From the NCBI GenBank assembly GCA_016932115.1, contig JAFGDM010000104.1:1-43539 (forward strand): a stretch of 43,539 nucleotides of DNA, read 5' to 3'. The translations under genes were made by a program, and so were the position numbers. Positions 1 to 9,700 of this stretch are shown one piece after another. The DNA is from Deltaproteobacteria bacterium (lineage in GTDB: Bacteria > Desulfobacterota > DSM-4660 > Desulfatiglandales > HGW-15). Below the pieces are notes generated by a model. That model worked only from the letters and a program-made list of their open reading frames with translations, was not told the origin of the DNA and ran no database searches. Position 1 is the first letter of the stretch. Each line of letters opens with the position of its first letter.

Positions 1-743
1 GCCGCCTGGGTACTTACCGTCACTTTTGCCTTGGTACCTCCGAGAGCACTAATGGACATGCTCAAAGCCTTCTCGGGCAGGTTGTTTTTTTCGCTTAGGT
101 GGGCGAGCACGACTGCAGCCAGATCTTGGTGCGAAAGGGCTGCAAGCAAAGCTTTTGCTTGGCCGTTGGAAAGATGCCCGTCAGGCCCCCGAATTCTGCG
201 TTTGATCTCCAACGGATAGGGCCCTTCTTCCAACATTCGCTCATCGTGATTGAATTCCACGATGAGGGCGTTACATCCTTTCAACCGAGTCTCCACAACA
301 GGGGTGCTCCTACCCAGATCAGTGATGAGACCCAGACGAACCCCTTCGCAGCTCATTAATATGCCCATGGGGTCCGCCGCATCATGACACTTGGTAAAGG
401 TTTCAACCAAAAGATCCTTGACCGTCAGAGACTGGCCCGTCCGGATAATCACAGGCCGAGCAATGTCGCCGAGAACCGCCGATCCTTTTCGCAGGGTGGC
501 GCTGTTGACATACACGGGGACCTGCAAACGCTTTGCCAAAATTCCGGCCCCACGGATGTGGTCCATATGCTCGTGGGTTATGACAATCCCGTCCAGACGC
601 TCCGGGTCCGCACCCACCGCCTTGAGCCGTTTCATGCACTCCGAGCAACTTAATCCCGCGTCGATCAGAAGCCCTGTTTGATTCGTCTCCACCCAGCACG
701 CATTTCCTCGGCTGCCGGAAGCAAGAACCGAAAAGCGAATCAT
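1..743 (-). CDS. MBL-fold metallohydrolase, YycJ/VicX-like (3' end beyond window)
   Basis: The reading frame starts at ATG 743 and stays open to position 1, giving about 247 residues, so only a short C-terminus is missing if it has the usual size of about 260. The metallo-beta-lactamase signature HEHMDH lies at residues 57-62 and supplies metal ligands. The N-terminus (MIRFSVLASGSRGN) and a later FNHDE segment match the YycJ/VicX subgroup, which are single-domain hydrolases with reported 5'-exonuclease-like activity and links to cell-wall or DNA metabolism. The exact substrate is unknown. A GTG four bases upstream is in another frame. It is the last visible gene of the long minus-strand operon, 80 bases after dut. 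That gap holds no clear terminator, so co-transcription is likely. Family assignment is confident; role is inferred. Confidence 0.88.
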   Translation of the reverse strand, partial: MIRFSVLASGSRGNACWVETNQTGLLIDAGLSCSECMKRLKAVGADPERLDGIVITHEHMDHIRGAGILAKRLQVPVYVNSATLRKGSAVLGDIARPVIIRTGQSLTVKDLLVETFTKCHDAADPMGILMSCEGVRLGLITDLGRSTPVVETRLKGCNALIVEFNHDERMLEEGPYPLEIKRRIRGPDGHLSNGQAKALLAALSHQDLAAVVLAHLSEKNNLPEKALSMSISALGGTKAKVTVSTQA

Positions 744-823
744 TCACACACCCATCATATCAGTAGGCGATAGACATTAAGCAGCCAAAACCACCCGCCG
801 CACACTACGTGCCGCCTATTTCT

Positions 824-1336
824 TCAGATTCCACTATGCCCGAAACCGCCCTCGCCTCTCGGCGTGGAGCCGAGGTCCTCAACCTCCACCACCTCCGCTC
901 TTGAAACAGCGGCAATTACCATCTGGGCAATCCGGTCCCCTCTGTTGATCACAAAGGGCGCTCGACCCCAGTTCACCATCACCAAACCGATTTCGCCCCT
1001 GTAATCCCAATCAATGGTGCCCGGCGCATTGACCATGCCGATCCCGTGCCTGAGCGCAAGACCGCTCCTTGGCCTGATCTGGCATTCGTAGCCCGGAGGT
1101 ATGGATACGGCAATACCTGTCGGCACCAGCCGGATATCACCGGGTTCCAGTGTCAGCGGCTCTTTCACTGCTGCACGCAGATCAAGACCCGCCGCCCCTT
1201 CTGTCTCATATGTTGGGAGGCTGATGTCATGGTTGCCGTCCAGGCGCTTGACTCTGAGCTCCAGAGGATTTGTCTGTCCGGAATTCGTCATGGGTAAAAC
1301 CGGAGAACCTGCATCTGCATCAATCAAAGGCGACAT
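824..1336 (-). CDS. dut: dUTP diphosphatase (dUTPase)
   Basis: Hydrolyses dUTP to dUMP and pyrophosphate in the cytoplasm, keeping uracil out of DNA and feeding dTMP synthesis. All five trimeric dUTPase motifs are visible: AGLDLRA at residues 49-55, [12 protein letters not shown] at 88-99, the [15 protein letters not shown] block at 103-117 with the catalytic Asp, [10 protein letters not shown] at 132-141, and the glycine-rich GEGGFGHSG at 161-169. The 170-residue length is slightly long. The ATG at 1336 overlaps the end of the M16 peptidase gene by 17 bases; a second in-frame ATG at 1291 would give 155 residues, nearer the family norm. Neither has a convincing ribosome-binding site, so translational coupling to the upstream gene is plausible. 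Pairing of an M16 peptidase with dut next to pnp is frequent in this lineage. Confidence 0.95.
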   Translation of the reverse strand: MSPLIDADAGSPVLPMTNSGQTNPLELRVKRLDGNHDISLPTYETEGAAGLDLRAAVKEPLTLEPGDIRLVPTGIAVSIPPGYECQIRPRSGLALRHGIGMVNAPGTIDWDYRGEIGLVMVNWGRAPFVINRGDRIAQMVIAAVSRAEVVEVEDLGSTPRGEGGFGHSGI

Positions 1337-2579
1337 TGTCCAAATCCAGTTGCTTTTCTTCCAGGGGACCGAGCGCCATCAAGGAAACGTTCTGACCCTG
1401 AAACGTCTCCTTCGCAACGGCAACCACTTCATCGATCGTTACCTTTTCGATCCTACCTACGAGTTCGTCGTAACTCACGAAGCGATTGAAAACCCCTTCG
1501 TTCTTTGCCAGCCGCATCATCTGCGTGTCTGTGTTTTCGGAGGAGAGCAAAATACCCCCGACGAGATGTTCCTTCGTCGCTCTCAGATCCGCCCTGGATA
1601 TTTTGCCGCGCTGAATCTTTTCGATTTCCCTGTGAATGATTTTCAAAGCCCGGTTTACATTTCTTTCATCCGTACCCAGGTAAATGCCCATAACGCCGGC
1701 ATCCAGAAAGGATGAAAGAAAGGAGTAAACGTTGTAGGCCAGGCCTCGTTTTTCCCTTATTTCCTGGAAAAGCCGGGAACTCATGTTGCTGCCTAAAATG
1801 GTATTGAACACAGCTCCCGCAAACCGCAGTTCGCTGTAAAGGTGCGGCGCCGTGCCGCCAAGGCAGAGATGGACCTGCTCCAACTCCTTATACCTACAGG
1901 AGACGGCACCATTGCTGCAGGGCGGCATGCGACAGGGGACTTCCTTTTCTTTAGGCAGGGATTCAAAAAGGGGTCTGAAGTGTTCTACCAGAGTAGCATG
2001 GTCCACATTGCCTGCCGCCGCAATAATGATTCGCCCGGGCGTATAAAATCGCCTGATATGCGAGAGGATTTTATCCTTGTTGATGGCTGAGACAGTCTGA
2101 GGCGTACCCATCACGGGCATGCCCAGCGGATGGCCCATCCAGAAAAGTTTTGAGAAAAGAACGTGGATATGCTCATCGGGAGTGTCTTCGAGCATGCTGA
2201 TCTCCTGCAAGATAACCTGGCGCTCTCGGTTCACGTCCTGTAAATCGAACAGGGAATGAAGGAAAATATCGGAAAGAATATCGGCCAAAGCTTGAAGATG
2301 CTTATCCAGCACTCTGGAATGGAAACACGTGTATTCCGTACCGGTAAAAGCGTTTGAAAGGCCTCCGATGGAATCCAGTTCCTTGGCGATCCTCAGACTG
2401 TTTCGGATTGCCGTGCCCTTGAAGATCATGTGCTCAATAAAATGAGAAACGCCGTTTTCGGCCTCCCCCTCATCCCTGGAGCCCACATTTACCCATATGC
2501 CGAGAGAGATGGACCTGAAATGGTCCAGCCTCTCAGAGACAATTCTAAGTCCGTTTTCCAGAACGGTTTTATTGACCAT
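1320..2579 (-). CDS. M16 family zinc metallopeptidase
   Basis: A 419-residue pitrilysin/insulinase-type peptidase resembling the mitochondrial-processing-peptidase-like group often encoded after pnp. The inverted zinc motif HFIEH is at residues 46-50, with the distal glutamate ligand probably E126 in the segment QVILQEI, 76 residues after the last histidine, as expected for the family. The C-terminal half carries the second, non-catalytic M16 domain with the R/Y pair region [13 protein letters not shown]. No signal peptide is seen, so the protein is probably cytoplasmic. Its start codon at 2579 overlaps the 3' end of pnp by 11 bases, and its stop overlaps dut, so the three are translationally linked. 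The natural substrate is not known. Confidence 0.93.
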   Translation of the reverse strand: MVNKTVLENGLRIVSERLDHFRSISLGIWVNVGSRDEGEAENGVSHFIEHMIFKGTAIRNSLRIAKELDSIGGLSNAFTGTEYTCFHSRVLDKHLQALADILSDIFLHSLFDLQDVNRERQVILQEISMLEDTPDEHIHVLFSKLFWMGHPLGMPVMGTPQTVSAINKDKILSHIRRFYTPGRIIIAAAGNVDHATLVEHFRPLFESLPKEKEVPCRMPPCSNGAVSCRYKELEQVHLCLGGTAPHLYSELRFAGAVFNTILGSNMSSRLFQEIREKRGLAYNVYSFLSSFLDAGVMGIYLGTDERNVNRALKIIHREIEKIQRGKISRADLRATKEHLVGGILLSSENTDTQMMRLAKNEGVFNRFVSYDELVGRIEKVTIDEVVAVAKETFQGQNVSLMALGPLEEKQLDLDNVAFD

Positions 2580-4668
2580 TACTCAGGCTTTCACCCAGGG
2601 CGGCCTTGCGCGAAAGAGCTATCCGGCCGCTCTTGTCGATCTCCAGAACCTTGACAAGAACTTCATCGCCCTCCCGAAGCACGTCGGTCACTTTATTCAC
2701 CCTTTCCCGGTCCAGTTGGGAGATATGAATCAGCCCGTCCGTACCTGGAAAAATCTCTACAAAAGCACCAAAATCCATAATTTTTCGCACTTTGCCCATG
2801 TAGAGCTTCCCAACCTCCGCCTCCTGGATGATCTTGCTGATCATCTCTGCAGCCGCCTTTGCCGTTTGGCCGTCAGGAGAGGCGATCACAACCTTACCCT
2901 CGTCGTCTACGTCGATCCGGGAACCCGTAACACTGCTGATCTCTCTAATTACTTTTCCTCCCGGGCCGATAAGAACCCTAACCTTTTCAGGTTTGATCTG
3001 TACCGTAGTGATCACGGGAGCATACGGTGATATTTTTGCTCTCGGTCGAGAAATCGCTTCTTTCATCTTGTCAAGGATAAGCAATCTCGCGCTTCTCGCT
3101 TGTTCAAGGGCTTTTTGCATCACTTCCCTCGTCACGCCTGCGACCTTGATATCCATCTGAAGCCCTGTCACACCATCTTTGGTGCCGGTCACCTTGAAAT
3201 CCATGTCGCCGTAATGATCCTCATCTCCTATGATATCTGTGAGGACTACTGTTTTTTCTCCTTCCGAGATCAAACCCATCGCAACGCCGGCCACAGGTTC
3301 TTTAATGGGCACGCCGGCATCCATCAGGGAAAGCGACCCCCCGCAGACGCTCGCCATGGATGAAGAACCGTTGGATTCCAGAATTTCAGAAACAACGCGA
3401 ATCGTGTACTGAAACTCCTCTTTGGTCGGGATCACAGGCAAAAGAGATCGATGAGCCAAAGCCCCGTGGCCTATCTCACGCCTTCCCGGGCCGCCAAGCC
3501 TCTTCGCTTCACCTACTGAGTAAGGTGGAAAATTATAATGCAAAATGAAATGCCTAAAACTGTTACCATAAATGGTTTCCACTCTCTGCTCATCCGTCTC
3601 CGTACCCAGAGTCGTCAGGACGAGAGCTTGGGTTTCTCCGCGGGTGAAAAGAGCCGAGCCATGAACACGGGGGAAAACACCCACCATGCATTCAATGGGT
3701 CTCACCTCGGTGAAGGACCGGCCGTCGATCCTTTTTCCCTCATCGAGGATCCTACGCCGGACAATGTTTTTTTCAAGGTCCTCTAGGATGTCTTTGATCT
3801 TCGTCTCTTTGTCGGGATACTCTTCTGAGAGCGACTTGAGCGTATCACGAATCACGCCTGCTCTTAATTCCTGTCGCTTCATTTTCTCCGCAGTGGCGAT
3901 TACCTCTCGAAGCAGAGGGGCGGCGATTTCTACCACTCTTTTTCCCAAGCCTTCATCTATCGCAACCACGGGCATGTCCGCTTTCGTCTTTCCCGCCTCC
4001 CGCTTGAGTTCTTCCTGCATGTCGAGCAACGGCTGAAGCGCCTCGTGGCCGTGGAAGACGGCATCAATCATATCCGCCTCGGAGACAAACCGACCACCGC
4101 CCTCAACCATGACCACGGCCGAGCGACTGCCCGCCACAATAAGATTGATATCGCTTTGCTCTTGCTGGCTTATGGTCGGATTGGCGACAAGCTTGCCGTC
4201 CACTCTTCCCACTCGCACCGCCGCAATGGGCCCCTTAAAAGGAATATGGGAGAGTTCGAGCGCCGCAGAAGCGCCCACAACGGCAAGCACGTCCGCATCA
4301 TTCTCCTTGTCTGTGGAAAGCACCGTGGCAATCACCTGTGTTTCATTGTTCCACCCTTTTTGGAAAAGGGGGCGCAACGGCCTGTCGATCAATCTCGATA
4401 CCAGCGTCTCCTTCTCAGTCGGCCTTCCCATATCCCTACGGAAGTAGTTACCCGGGATCCGACCCCCGGCGTATGACATCTCCTGGTATTCAACCGTCAA
4501 GGGCAAAAAATCAATGCCCTCCCGCACCTGGTCGGTTGCAACAACCGTAACCAGGACGACCGTCTCCCCCATCGTCACGACTGCAGAGCCGCTGGCCTGC
4601 TTGGCGATTCGGCCGCTTTCAATGTGCAGCGTCTGCCCATTGATCATTGTTGATACACTCTTAATCAT
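2569..4668 (-). CDS. pnp: Polyribonucleotide nucleotidyltransferase (PNPase)
   Basis: Phosphorolytic 3'-5' exoribonuclease, degradosome component, 699 residues. Two RNase PH-like domains are visible, the second with the [16 protein letters not shown] segment and the [12 protein letters not shown] acidic active-site region. They are followed by a KH domain (core [11 protein letters not shown]) and a C-terminal S1 domain ([18 protein letters not shown]). The C-terminus ends shortly after S1, without a long tail. The ATG at 4668 is preceded by AAAGGACGG at good spacing; an internal ATG eight codons in is the alternative. It lies 86 bases after rpsO, the same neighbour pair as in Escherichia coli, where PNPase autoregulates through an RNase III-cut leader hairpin. 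I do not see a strong hairpin in the 4669-4754 gap. Confidence 0.98.
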   Translation of the reverse strand: MIKSVSTMINGQTLHIESGRIAKQASGSAVVTMGETVVLVTVVATDQVREGIDFLPLTVEYQEMSYAGGRIPGNYFRRDMGRPTEKETLVSRLIDRPLRPLFQKGWNNETQVIATVLSTDKENDADVLAVVGASAALELSHIPFKGPIAAVRVGRVDGKLVANPTISQQEQSDINLIVAGSRSAVVMVEGGGRFVSEADMIDAVFHGHEALQPLLDMQEELKREAGKTKADMPVVAIDEGLGKRVVEIAAPLLREVIATAEKMKRQELRAGVIRDTLKSLSEEYPDKETKIKDILEDLEKNIVRRRILDEGKRIDGRSFTEVRPIECMVGVFPRVHGSALFTRGETQALVLTTLGTETDEQRVETIYGNSFRHFILHYNFPPYSVGEAKRLGGPGRREIGHGALAHRSLLPVIPTKEEFQYTIRVVSEILESNGSSSMASVCGGSLSLMDAGVPIKEPVAGVAMGLISEGEKTVVLTDIIGDEDHYGDMDFKVTGTKDGVTGLQMDIKVAGVTREVMQKALEQARSARLLILDKMKEAISRPRAKISPYAPVITTVQIKPEKVRVLIGPGGKVIREISSVTGSRIDVDDEGKVVIASPDGQTAKAAAEMISKIIQEAEVGKLYMGKVRKIMDFGAFVEIFPGTDGLIHISQLDRERVNKVTDVLREGDEVLVKVLEIDKSGRIALSRKAALGESLSNGQ

Positions 4669-4754
4669 TGATTCGTCCGTCCTTTCAAATAAATGGTATC
4701 GACCGCTCCCGGAGAGTTTCGATCATGAAGGAAACCCTTGTGAATAGACCAAAA

Positions 4755-5024
4755 CTATTTTCGAAGCCCCAATTCCCTGATGATGTTTTGATATCGTTGG
4801 ACATCCGTCCTTCGTAAGTAGTTAAGAAGTCGCCTTCTTTGACCGACCAATTTCAACAAGCCTCTTCTTGAGTGATGATCCTTCTTGTGAGTCTTGAAAT
4901 GTTCCGTGAGGTAATTGATGCGGTTGCTCAAAATGGCAACCTGCACTTCCGGGGAACCCGTGTCCTTGTCATGCAGCTTGAAACGATTGATAATTTCTTT
5001 CTTTCCCTCTGGGTTGAGAACCAC
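4755..5024 (-). CDS. rpsO: 30S ribosomal protein S15
   Basis: Primary 16S rRNA-binding protein of the small subunit platform. The 89-residue length equals that of E. coli S15, and the family core [15 protein letters not shown] and the C-terminal RELGLRK are present, along with the TGSPEVQ segment near the N-terminus. The start is GTG at 5024, chosen because a strong AAGGAGGT lies seven bases upstream. The 104-base gap to truB contains no clear promoter. S15 commonly represses its own mRNA through a leader structure, but I could not identify one with confidence here. Confidence 0.98.
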   Translation of the reverse strand: MVLNPEGKKEIINRFKLHDKDTGSPEVQVAILSNRINYLTEHFKTHKKDHHSRRGLLKLVGQRRRLLNYLRRTDVQRYQNIIRELGLRK

Positions 5025-5128
5025 GTCTGTTACCTCCTTGGTTTAAAAAGTTGAATAAGAAAGGAGCAATGAAGTCGGGATGGAACAGTGCAAGAAACCC
5101 CGGACCTTCAGTACCCCGATACTGCGGT

Positions 5129-6040
5129 TTATCTAGTAAAAACCCGCAGGATCCTGACCCGTTTATCCACAACTGCCGAGCTTTTCCTCACCTCAGCCAT
5201 GGCCACCAATTCTTGACCTTTGACAAGCCTAAGCCATCCCTCGCAAAGGGTTCTACGGTCCCCTAATTCATCAAGCCCGATTTGATTGCCGTTTCTTATT
5301 TTGCGGGCCGCCTCCCCGCTCAAAGGATACTCCCTCACGTCTTCTAGTGACTCATTTAAGGATATCATTTTTTTCTTCAGCACCGCGCCCGCGCTTTCGC
5401 CGACCAGACCCGCCATCGACACCGCTTCATCTACGCTCAAGGCTCCGCTGGCAATACGTCTCAATGAAGTCAGGTGCGCACCGGTCCCCAAAGCTTCGCC
5501 TAGGTCCGCCGCAAGACTCCGAATATAGGTTCCGCCGGAACACTCCACCAGTAACGTCAATCCCGGAAGACCTAAAGAAAGCATATCAAGACGGTGGATG
5601 ATGACGGTTCTCTTTTTCAAGGCCGGAAATATGCCTTTCCGCGCCAATTCATAGGCTCGCCGGCCTTTATGCTTAACAGCCGAGAAAGCCGGAGGCACCT
5701 GCGTCGTTTCTCCCAGGAAGAGGCTCATTTTTTCACGCACCTCCTCAGGAGCAAGAATCGGCACCGGCCTTGTGCGTACCACTCGTCCTGTTCGATCCAG
5801 CGTATCGGTCTCACTTCCCAGCCTCAGGGTAGCCACATAACGCTTGCGTCCGGCCATGAGGAAAGAAGAGAGTTTGGTCGCTTCACCCAGCAAGACAACC
5901 AGGAGGCCCGTAGCAAAGGGATCAAGCGTTCCCGCATGTCCCGCTTTCTTTACCCCCAGGATTCTTTTCACCTTCCTGACGGTGCTAAACGAGCTCTCTC
6001 CTTCTTCCTTGTCCACAAGCAACACGCCGTCCAATGTCAA
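5129..6040 (-). CDS. truB: tRNA pseudouridine(55) synthase
   Basis: Isomerises U55 of the T-loop in most tRNAs. The catalytic aspartate is D40 in GHAGTLDPFATG, and the family segment KRYVATLRLG and the later CSGGTYIRSLAADLG motif are present; the C-terminal PUA-like domain follows. I place the start at TTG 6040 (303 residues), because GGAG lies six bases upstream and the resulting N-terminus MTLDGVLLVDKEEG aligns with the usual family start. An ATG at 6151 would add 37 residues lying wholly inside rbfA and unlike any TruB. The TTG start comes one base after the rbfA stop, so the two genes are tightly coupled. Confidence 0.95.
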   Translation of the reverse strand: MTLDGVLLVDKEEGESSFSTVRKVKRILGVKKAGHAGTLDPFATGLLVVLLGEATKLSSFLMAGRKRYVATLRLGSETDTLDRTGRVVRTRPVPILAPEEVREKMSLFLGETTQVPPAFSAVKHKGRRAYELARKGIFPALKKRTVIIHRLDMLSLGLPGLTLLVECSGGTYIRSLAADLGEALGTGAHLTSLRRIASGALSVDEAVSMAGLVGESAGAVLKKKMISLNESLEDVREYPLSGEAARKIRNGNQIGLDELGDRRTLCEGWLRLVKGQELVAMAEVRKSSAVVDKRVRILRVFTR

Positions 6041-6041
6041 A

Positions 6042-6410
6042 TCATTCTCCGGGGACCGTGAACACATCCTCTTTGAGCTTCTGGAGCAGCTTCTCCATAC
6101 GGCTTCCTCTTTCCAAAGAAGGATCATGCCTGAACACAAGGTCCGGCACATGCCTCAAATTAACCCGAAGCCCGATTTCTCTCTTTAGAAAACCCTTTGC
6201 GCTATCCAAACCCGCCAGGGCTTGAATAACCTGCGCATTATCACCGATAAGACTGAAATACACTCTGGCATGTCTGAGATCTTTGCTCACATCAACCGCC
6301 GTGAGCGTGATTCCCTTCACTCTGGGATCCTTCAGCTTTTTCATGACCAGGTCGGCCAGCTCTCTTAAAACCAAATCACCCACCCGGATCGCTCTGCTTT
6401 TCGGCAACAC
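6042..6410 (-). CDS. rbfA: 30S ribosome-binding factor A
   Basis: Assembly factor for the small ribosomal subunit that acts on the 16S rRNA 5' region. The protein is 122 residues, the usual size. It shows the KH-type fold sequence with RELADLVMKKLKDPRV near residues 16-31 and the following strand LTAVDVSKDLRHARVYFSL, both characteristic. The gene sits between ylxP and truB, the common order infB-rbfA-truB. The ATG at 6410 lies 49 bases after ylxP. Its last codons contain the GGAG that probably serves as ribosome-binding site for truB. Confidence 0.96.
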   Translation of the reverse strand: MLPKSRAIRVGDLVLRELADLVMKKLKDPRVKGITLTAVDVSKDLRHARVYFSLIGDNAQVIQALAGLDSAKGFLKREIGLRVNLRHVPDLVFRHDPSLERGSRMEKLLQKLKEDVFTVPGE

Positions 6411-6459
6411 CTTGAATCTCCGCTTTCCCCGCCGAAATCCGCACCGGCAGATTTCATTC

Positions 6460-6747
6460 TTATAGATTCAGGATCTCCGACTCCGTATTTACGATCTCAG
6501 CCAAGTACAAAGACTCCAAGAAGGACAAGATGTTGCCGAGAGACGACTCAATGTGGCGTCGGTCGTTTCCAATTGCGCTGATACCCAGCTCAATCCTCTG
6601 CCAGTTGTCGTTCGCCCCAACCTCGGCTACGGAGGCGTTAAACCTATTTTTCAAGCGGTCCACCATACTTCGAACAATTTTCCTCTTACCCTTAAGGGAA
6701 TGATTGTCTTGGATACGGAACTCGATTTTCAAGGTTCCCACAACCAT
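6460..6747 (-). CDS. ylxP: DUF503 family protein, YlxP-like
   Basis: A 95-residue protein of the DUF503/YlxP family, small ferredoxin-fold proteins encoded between infB and rbfA in many Gram-positive bacteria and Desulfobacterota. YlxP is linked to ribosome biogenesis by genomic context; its biochemical activity is not settled. The family hallmark HSLKGKRKIVRSMVDRLKNR is at residues 16-35, followed by the strand with NDNWQRIELGISAIGND. Three bases separate it from the infB stop, so it is in the same operon. Confidence 0.92.
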   Translation of the reverse strand: MVVGTLKIEFRIQDNHSLKGKRKIVRSMVDRLKNRFNASVAEVGANDNWQRIELGISAIGNDRRHIESSLGNILSFLESLYLAEIVNTESEILNL

Positions 6748-6750
6748 CTC

Positions 6751-9423
6751 CTAGAGCTCCGCTTTAATTTCTTCCACCTGATAGACCTCAAACACGTCAC
6801 CGGCTTTGATGTCTTGGAAGTTCTCAAGAGCCATGCCGCACTCGTATCCCGTCTGCACCTCCTTGACATCATCCTTGAATCGCCTTAGAGACGATATTTT
6901 CCCATCAAAGACGACTACCTCTTCCCTGAGCAGGCGAGCCCGAGCATTCCTTTCGACCCGACCGTCTGTCACATAACACCCTGCAACAAAGCCCACCTTG
7001 GGCACATGAAACACCTCCTTGACGGAGGCACGACCGATTACGGTTTCCTTCAGGATAGGAGCAAGCAGTCCCGCCATGGCATCCCTGACATCCTTGATGA
7101 CATTGTAGATAATGTCGTAGTATCTGATGTCCACCTTTTCCTTCCCCGCAAGCTCAAAAACCCTAGGGTTGGCTCGCACATTAAAGCCGATGATGATAGC
7201 ACGAGAAGCAGAAGCCAGCATTACGTCGGTTTCGGTAATGGCGCCCGTGGATGAATGAATAATTTTTAGCTTTACTTCGTCCGTGCTCAGTTTGAGGAGA
7301 GACTCCGAAATAGCCTCTATCGATCCCTGGACGTCGGCCTTGATGATGATGTTGAGGTCCTTGACCTCGCCTTCTTTAATCTTCTTGAACAGATCGTCGA
7401 GGCTGACAATCGCTTTTCTCTCCACATCCTTCTTTTTCATGAGATCATGACGGTGGGATATGATCTCCTTTGCCGTCTTCTCTTCTTCCACAACGATGAA
7501 GTCATCCCCTGCGTTCGGCACCCCTGAGATGCCGTAGACTTCAACAGGTACCGATGGCCCTGCTGCAATCATCCTTTTGCCTCTGGAGTTCAACATGGCC
7601 CGGACCCTGCCGAAATGCTCTCCGACCACAAAATCATTGCCGGGTCTCAAGGTGCCTGTTTTGATAAGCACGGTTGCAAAAGGGCCTCGATTTTTGTCCA
7701 GCTTAGCCTCGACGACAGTGCCCCGCGCCAGTTTGTTGGGGTTGGCCTTCAACTCCAGGACTTCGGCTTGCAAAAGAATGAGTTCCATAAGTTCGTCCAC
7801 TCCTTCGCCCGTCTTTGCCGACACCTGAGCGAAAATTGTATCCCCGCCCCATTCTTCGGGAATGAGTTGCAATTCGGCCAGTTCTCTTTTCACCTTATCC
7901 ACATTGGCTTCCGGTTTATCAATTTTATTGATCGCCACCACAATCGGGATACCCGCAGCCCGGGCGTGGTTGACGGCCTCTCTGGTTTGCGGCATCACAC
8001 CGTCATCCGCAGCAACGACAAGGACAATAATATCGGTCACCCTAGCCCCTCTTGCACGCATTGCGGTGAAGGCCTCGTGGCCGGGAGTATCCAGAAAGAC
8101 GATGTCCCCACCGGGTCGTTCAACATAATACGCTCCGATATGCTGCGTGATGCCTCCCCGCTCCCCGGCGATGACGTTGGACTTCCTGATATAGTCCAGA
8201 AGAGACGTTTTGCCGTGGTCGACATGTCCCATGATCGTAACGACCGGAGGTCTCTCGTTCAGGTCTTCCTGCTTGTCTTCTTTCTCCTCCAGACGGCGTT
8301 CCAAGTCAAACTGCTCCAATTCCGCTTCATAACCGAATTCATAGGCTAGGACCGCTGCGGTGTCATAGTCGATAAACTGGTTGATGTTGGCCGCGAGGCC
8401 CTGGCCCATAAGTTTTCTTATCAGCTCAACCGCTTTAACGCCCATGGCCCTTGCAAGATCACCGACAATCACCTGGCCTGGAATTTTGATCCGCCTCTTG
8501 ATGGCCTTGGGCGTAGTTATCTCCGTCCGTCTGAGCTTTTTCTGGCCTTCCTTTCCGAGGCCTTCTTTTTTCTTGCGCTTGACCAGTCGCCCTTCATAAA
8601 GGTCGGCCCGTTCGAAGACCTCCAATTTTCGATGCCGCAAAAGGCTCCTGGGCGTTTCTTCTACTTTTTCCACCTTTCTCTTCTTTTTCTTGTCTCTTTT
8701 CTCAACGTCCCCTTCTGCCGGAGCAACCTCAGGAATCTTTACTTTCACCTGTAGAGGGTGGGACTCCTCCCCTGTCTTCTTTTCGATTTCGGCCTTAAGA
8801 GGTACTTCCTCTGCCTTTTTGATAATCTTGGCCGGCTGATCCAGTTTTTTCTTCTTAAGCTTCCTGCCCTTTTCCTTCACTCGGGGGGCAATCCCCTCCG
8901 TCTGAACGGGTTCGGCTTCAATAACTTCCTGAGCGTGAAGAGCTTCTTCTTCAAAAGCAAACGGCTCGGATACCTCATCCTTGGTTTCAATGACGGCTTT
9001 CGCTTCCACCTTTTCTCCAACCGGTTCCACCTCACTGCCGGTAATCTCCTGGATTTCCTCCGCGACCTCTTCTTCGGCCCTCTCCGCGATTTCTTCATCC
9101 TCCGTAAACAGCCTTACAATACTTTCCGTATCCTCGGCCGCACCACCTTCGGGCAATTCCGGTTCTGAAACTTCAGGCACAGTCTCGGGCTCCACGGCAA
9201 CAGTCTTCTTGCGCCTACGGATCACTGTGGGCCTGATTCTTTTCTCTTCAATCACTTCGGAAACCACGCCCAGAGCCGCTTCACGCGCTTTCATGACCTC
9301 CTGCTCGTCGAGAGTGCTCATGTAATTCTTGATGTTGATCCCGCATGTCTTGAGCTTCTCCACGAGTTCTTTGCTATCCATGTTCAGCTCCTTGGCTAAC
9401 TCATAGACCCTAACTTTTGCCAT
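6751..9423 (-). CDS. infB: Translation initiation factor IF-2
   Basis: GTPase that delivers initiator fMet-tRNA to the 30S subunit; 890 residues. The order is an IF2_N segment at the N-terminus ([14 protein letters not shown]), a long highly charged Glu/Lys linker to about residue 300, a second IF2_N-like motif, the G domain with GHVDHGKT at 399-406, DTPGH at 445-449 and NKID at 499-502, then domains II to IV. I choose ATG 9423 because GGGGG stands five bases upstream; a TTG four codons earlier (9435) is possible but less likely. The start overlaps the 3' end of ylxR by 14 bases. The linker is long, as is common in Desulfobacterota and Myxococcota. Confidence 0.98.
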   Translation of the reverse strand: MAKVRVYELAKELNMDSKELVEKLKTCGINIKNYMSTLDEQEVMKAREAALGVVSEVIEEKRIRPTVIRRRKKTVAVEPETVPEVSEPELPEGGAAEDTESIVRLFTEDEEIAERAEEEVAEEIQEITGSEVEPVGEKVEAKAVIETKDEVSEPFAFEEEALHAQEVIEAEPVQTEGIAPRVKEKGRKLKKKKLDQPAKIIKKAEEVPLKAEIEKKTGEESHPLQVKVKIPEVAPAEGDVEKRDKKKKRKVEKVEETPRSLLRHRKLEVFERADLYEGRLVKRKKKEGLGKEGQKKLRRTEITTPKAIKRRIKIPGQVIVGDLARAMGVKAVELIRKLMGQGLAANINQFIDYDTAAVLAYEFGYEAELEQFDLERRLEEKEDKQEDLNERPPVVTIMGHVDHGKTSLLDYIRKSNVIAGERGGITQHIGAYYVERPGGDIVFLDTPGHEAFTAMRARGARVTDIIVLVVAADDGVMPQTREAVNHARAAGIPIVVAINKIDKPEANVDKVKRELAELQLIPEEWGGDTIFAQVSAKTGEGVDELMELILLQAEVLELKANPNKLARGTVVEAKLDKNRGPFATVLIKTGTLRPGNDFVVGEHFGRVRAMLNSRGKRMIAAGPSVPVEVYGISGVPNAGDDFIVVEEEKTAKEIISHRHDLMKKKDVERKAIVSLDDLFKKIKEGEVKDLNIIIKADVQGSIEAISESLLKLSTDEVKLKIIHSSTGAITETDVMLASASRAIIIGFNVRANPRVFELAGKEKVDIRYYDIIYNVIKDVRDAMAGLLAPILKETVIGRASVKEVFHVPKVGFVAGCYVTDGRVERNARARLLREEVVVFDGKISSLRRFKDDVKEVQTGYECGMALENFQDIKAGDVFEVYQVEEIKAEL

Positions 9424-9700
9424 TGAAACCCCCAATACGACCTTGTTCGGCTGAGCCTCTCCCGGAACCTTTGGTTGAGAGCCTTTGGAATGCCCTGAGA
9501 ATTTTCCTGCCGTTCTTTAGCCCATCCATACAATTCCCGGTTTTACACGTGTAAACTCCCCTTCCTTTCATGCTCGACGCTTCATCAAAAATCAGTCGCC
9601 CTTCAGCATTTAAAACAAACCGCGCGAGATCCTGCTTCCTGCGCTTGGCCATACACGACACACAGGTCCTAACAGGCACATGACCTTTACCCTTGCCCAT
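9410..9700 (-). CDS. ylxR: YlxR family RNA-binding protein (DUF448)
   Basis: A 96-residue protein of the YlxR/DUF448 family, found between nusA and infB across bacteria. The family core is visible: [21 protein letters not shown] at residues 9-29, with the two cysteines, and [12 protein letters not shown] further on. Family members bind nucleic acid and have been linked to RNase P activity and nucleoid functions, but the precise job is unresolved. It overlaps the end of nusA by 14 bases and infB by 14 bases, so its translation is probably coupled to both. The last 15 or so residues are low-complexity and lie in the overlap with infB. Confidence 0.93.
   Translation of the reverse strand: MGKGKGHVPVRTCVSCMAKRRKQDLARFVLNAEGRLIFDEASSMKGRGVYTCKTGNCMDGLKNGRKILRAFQRLSTKGSGRGSAEQGRIGGFNGKS

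Noticed and set aside
403-747. Minus-strand 114-residue frame at the left end starting GTG 747
   Set aside because: It is out of frame with the MBL-fold protein, whose HEHMDH motif and typical N-terminus are in the frame starting ATG 743.
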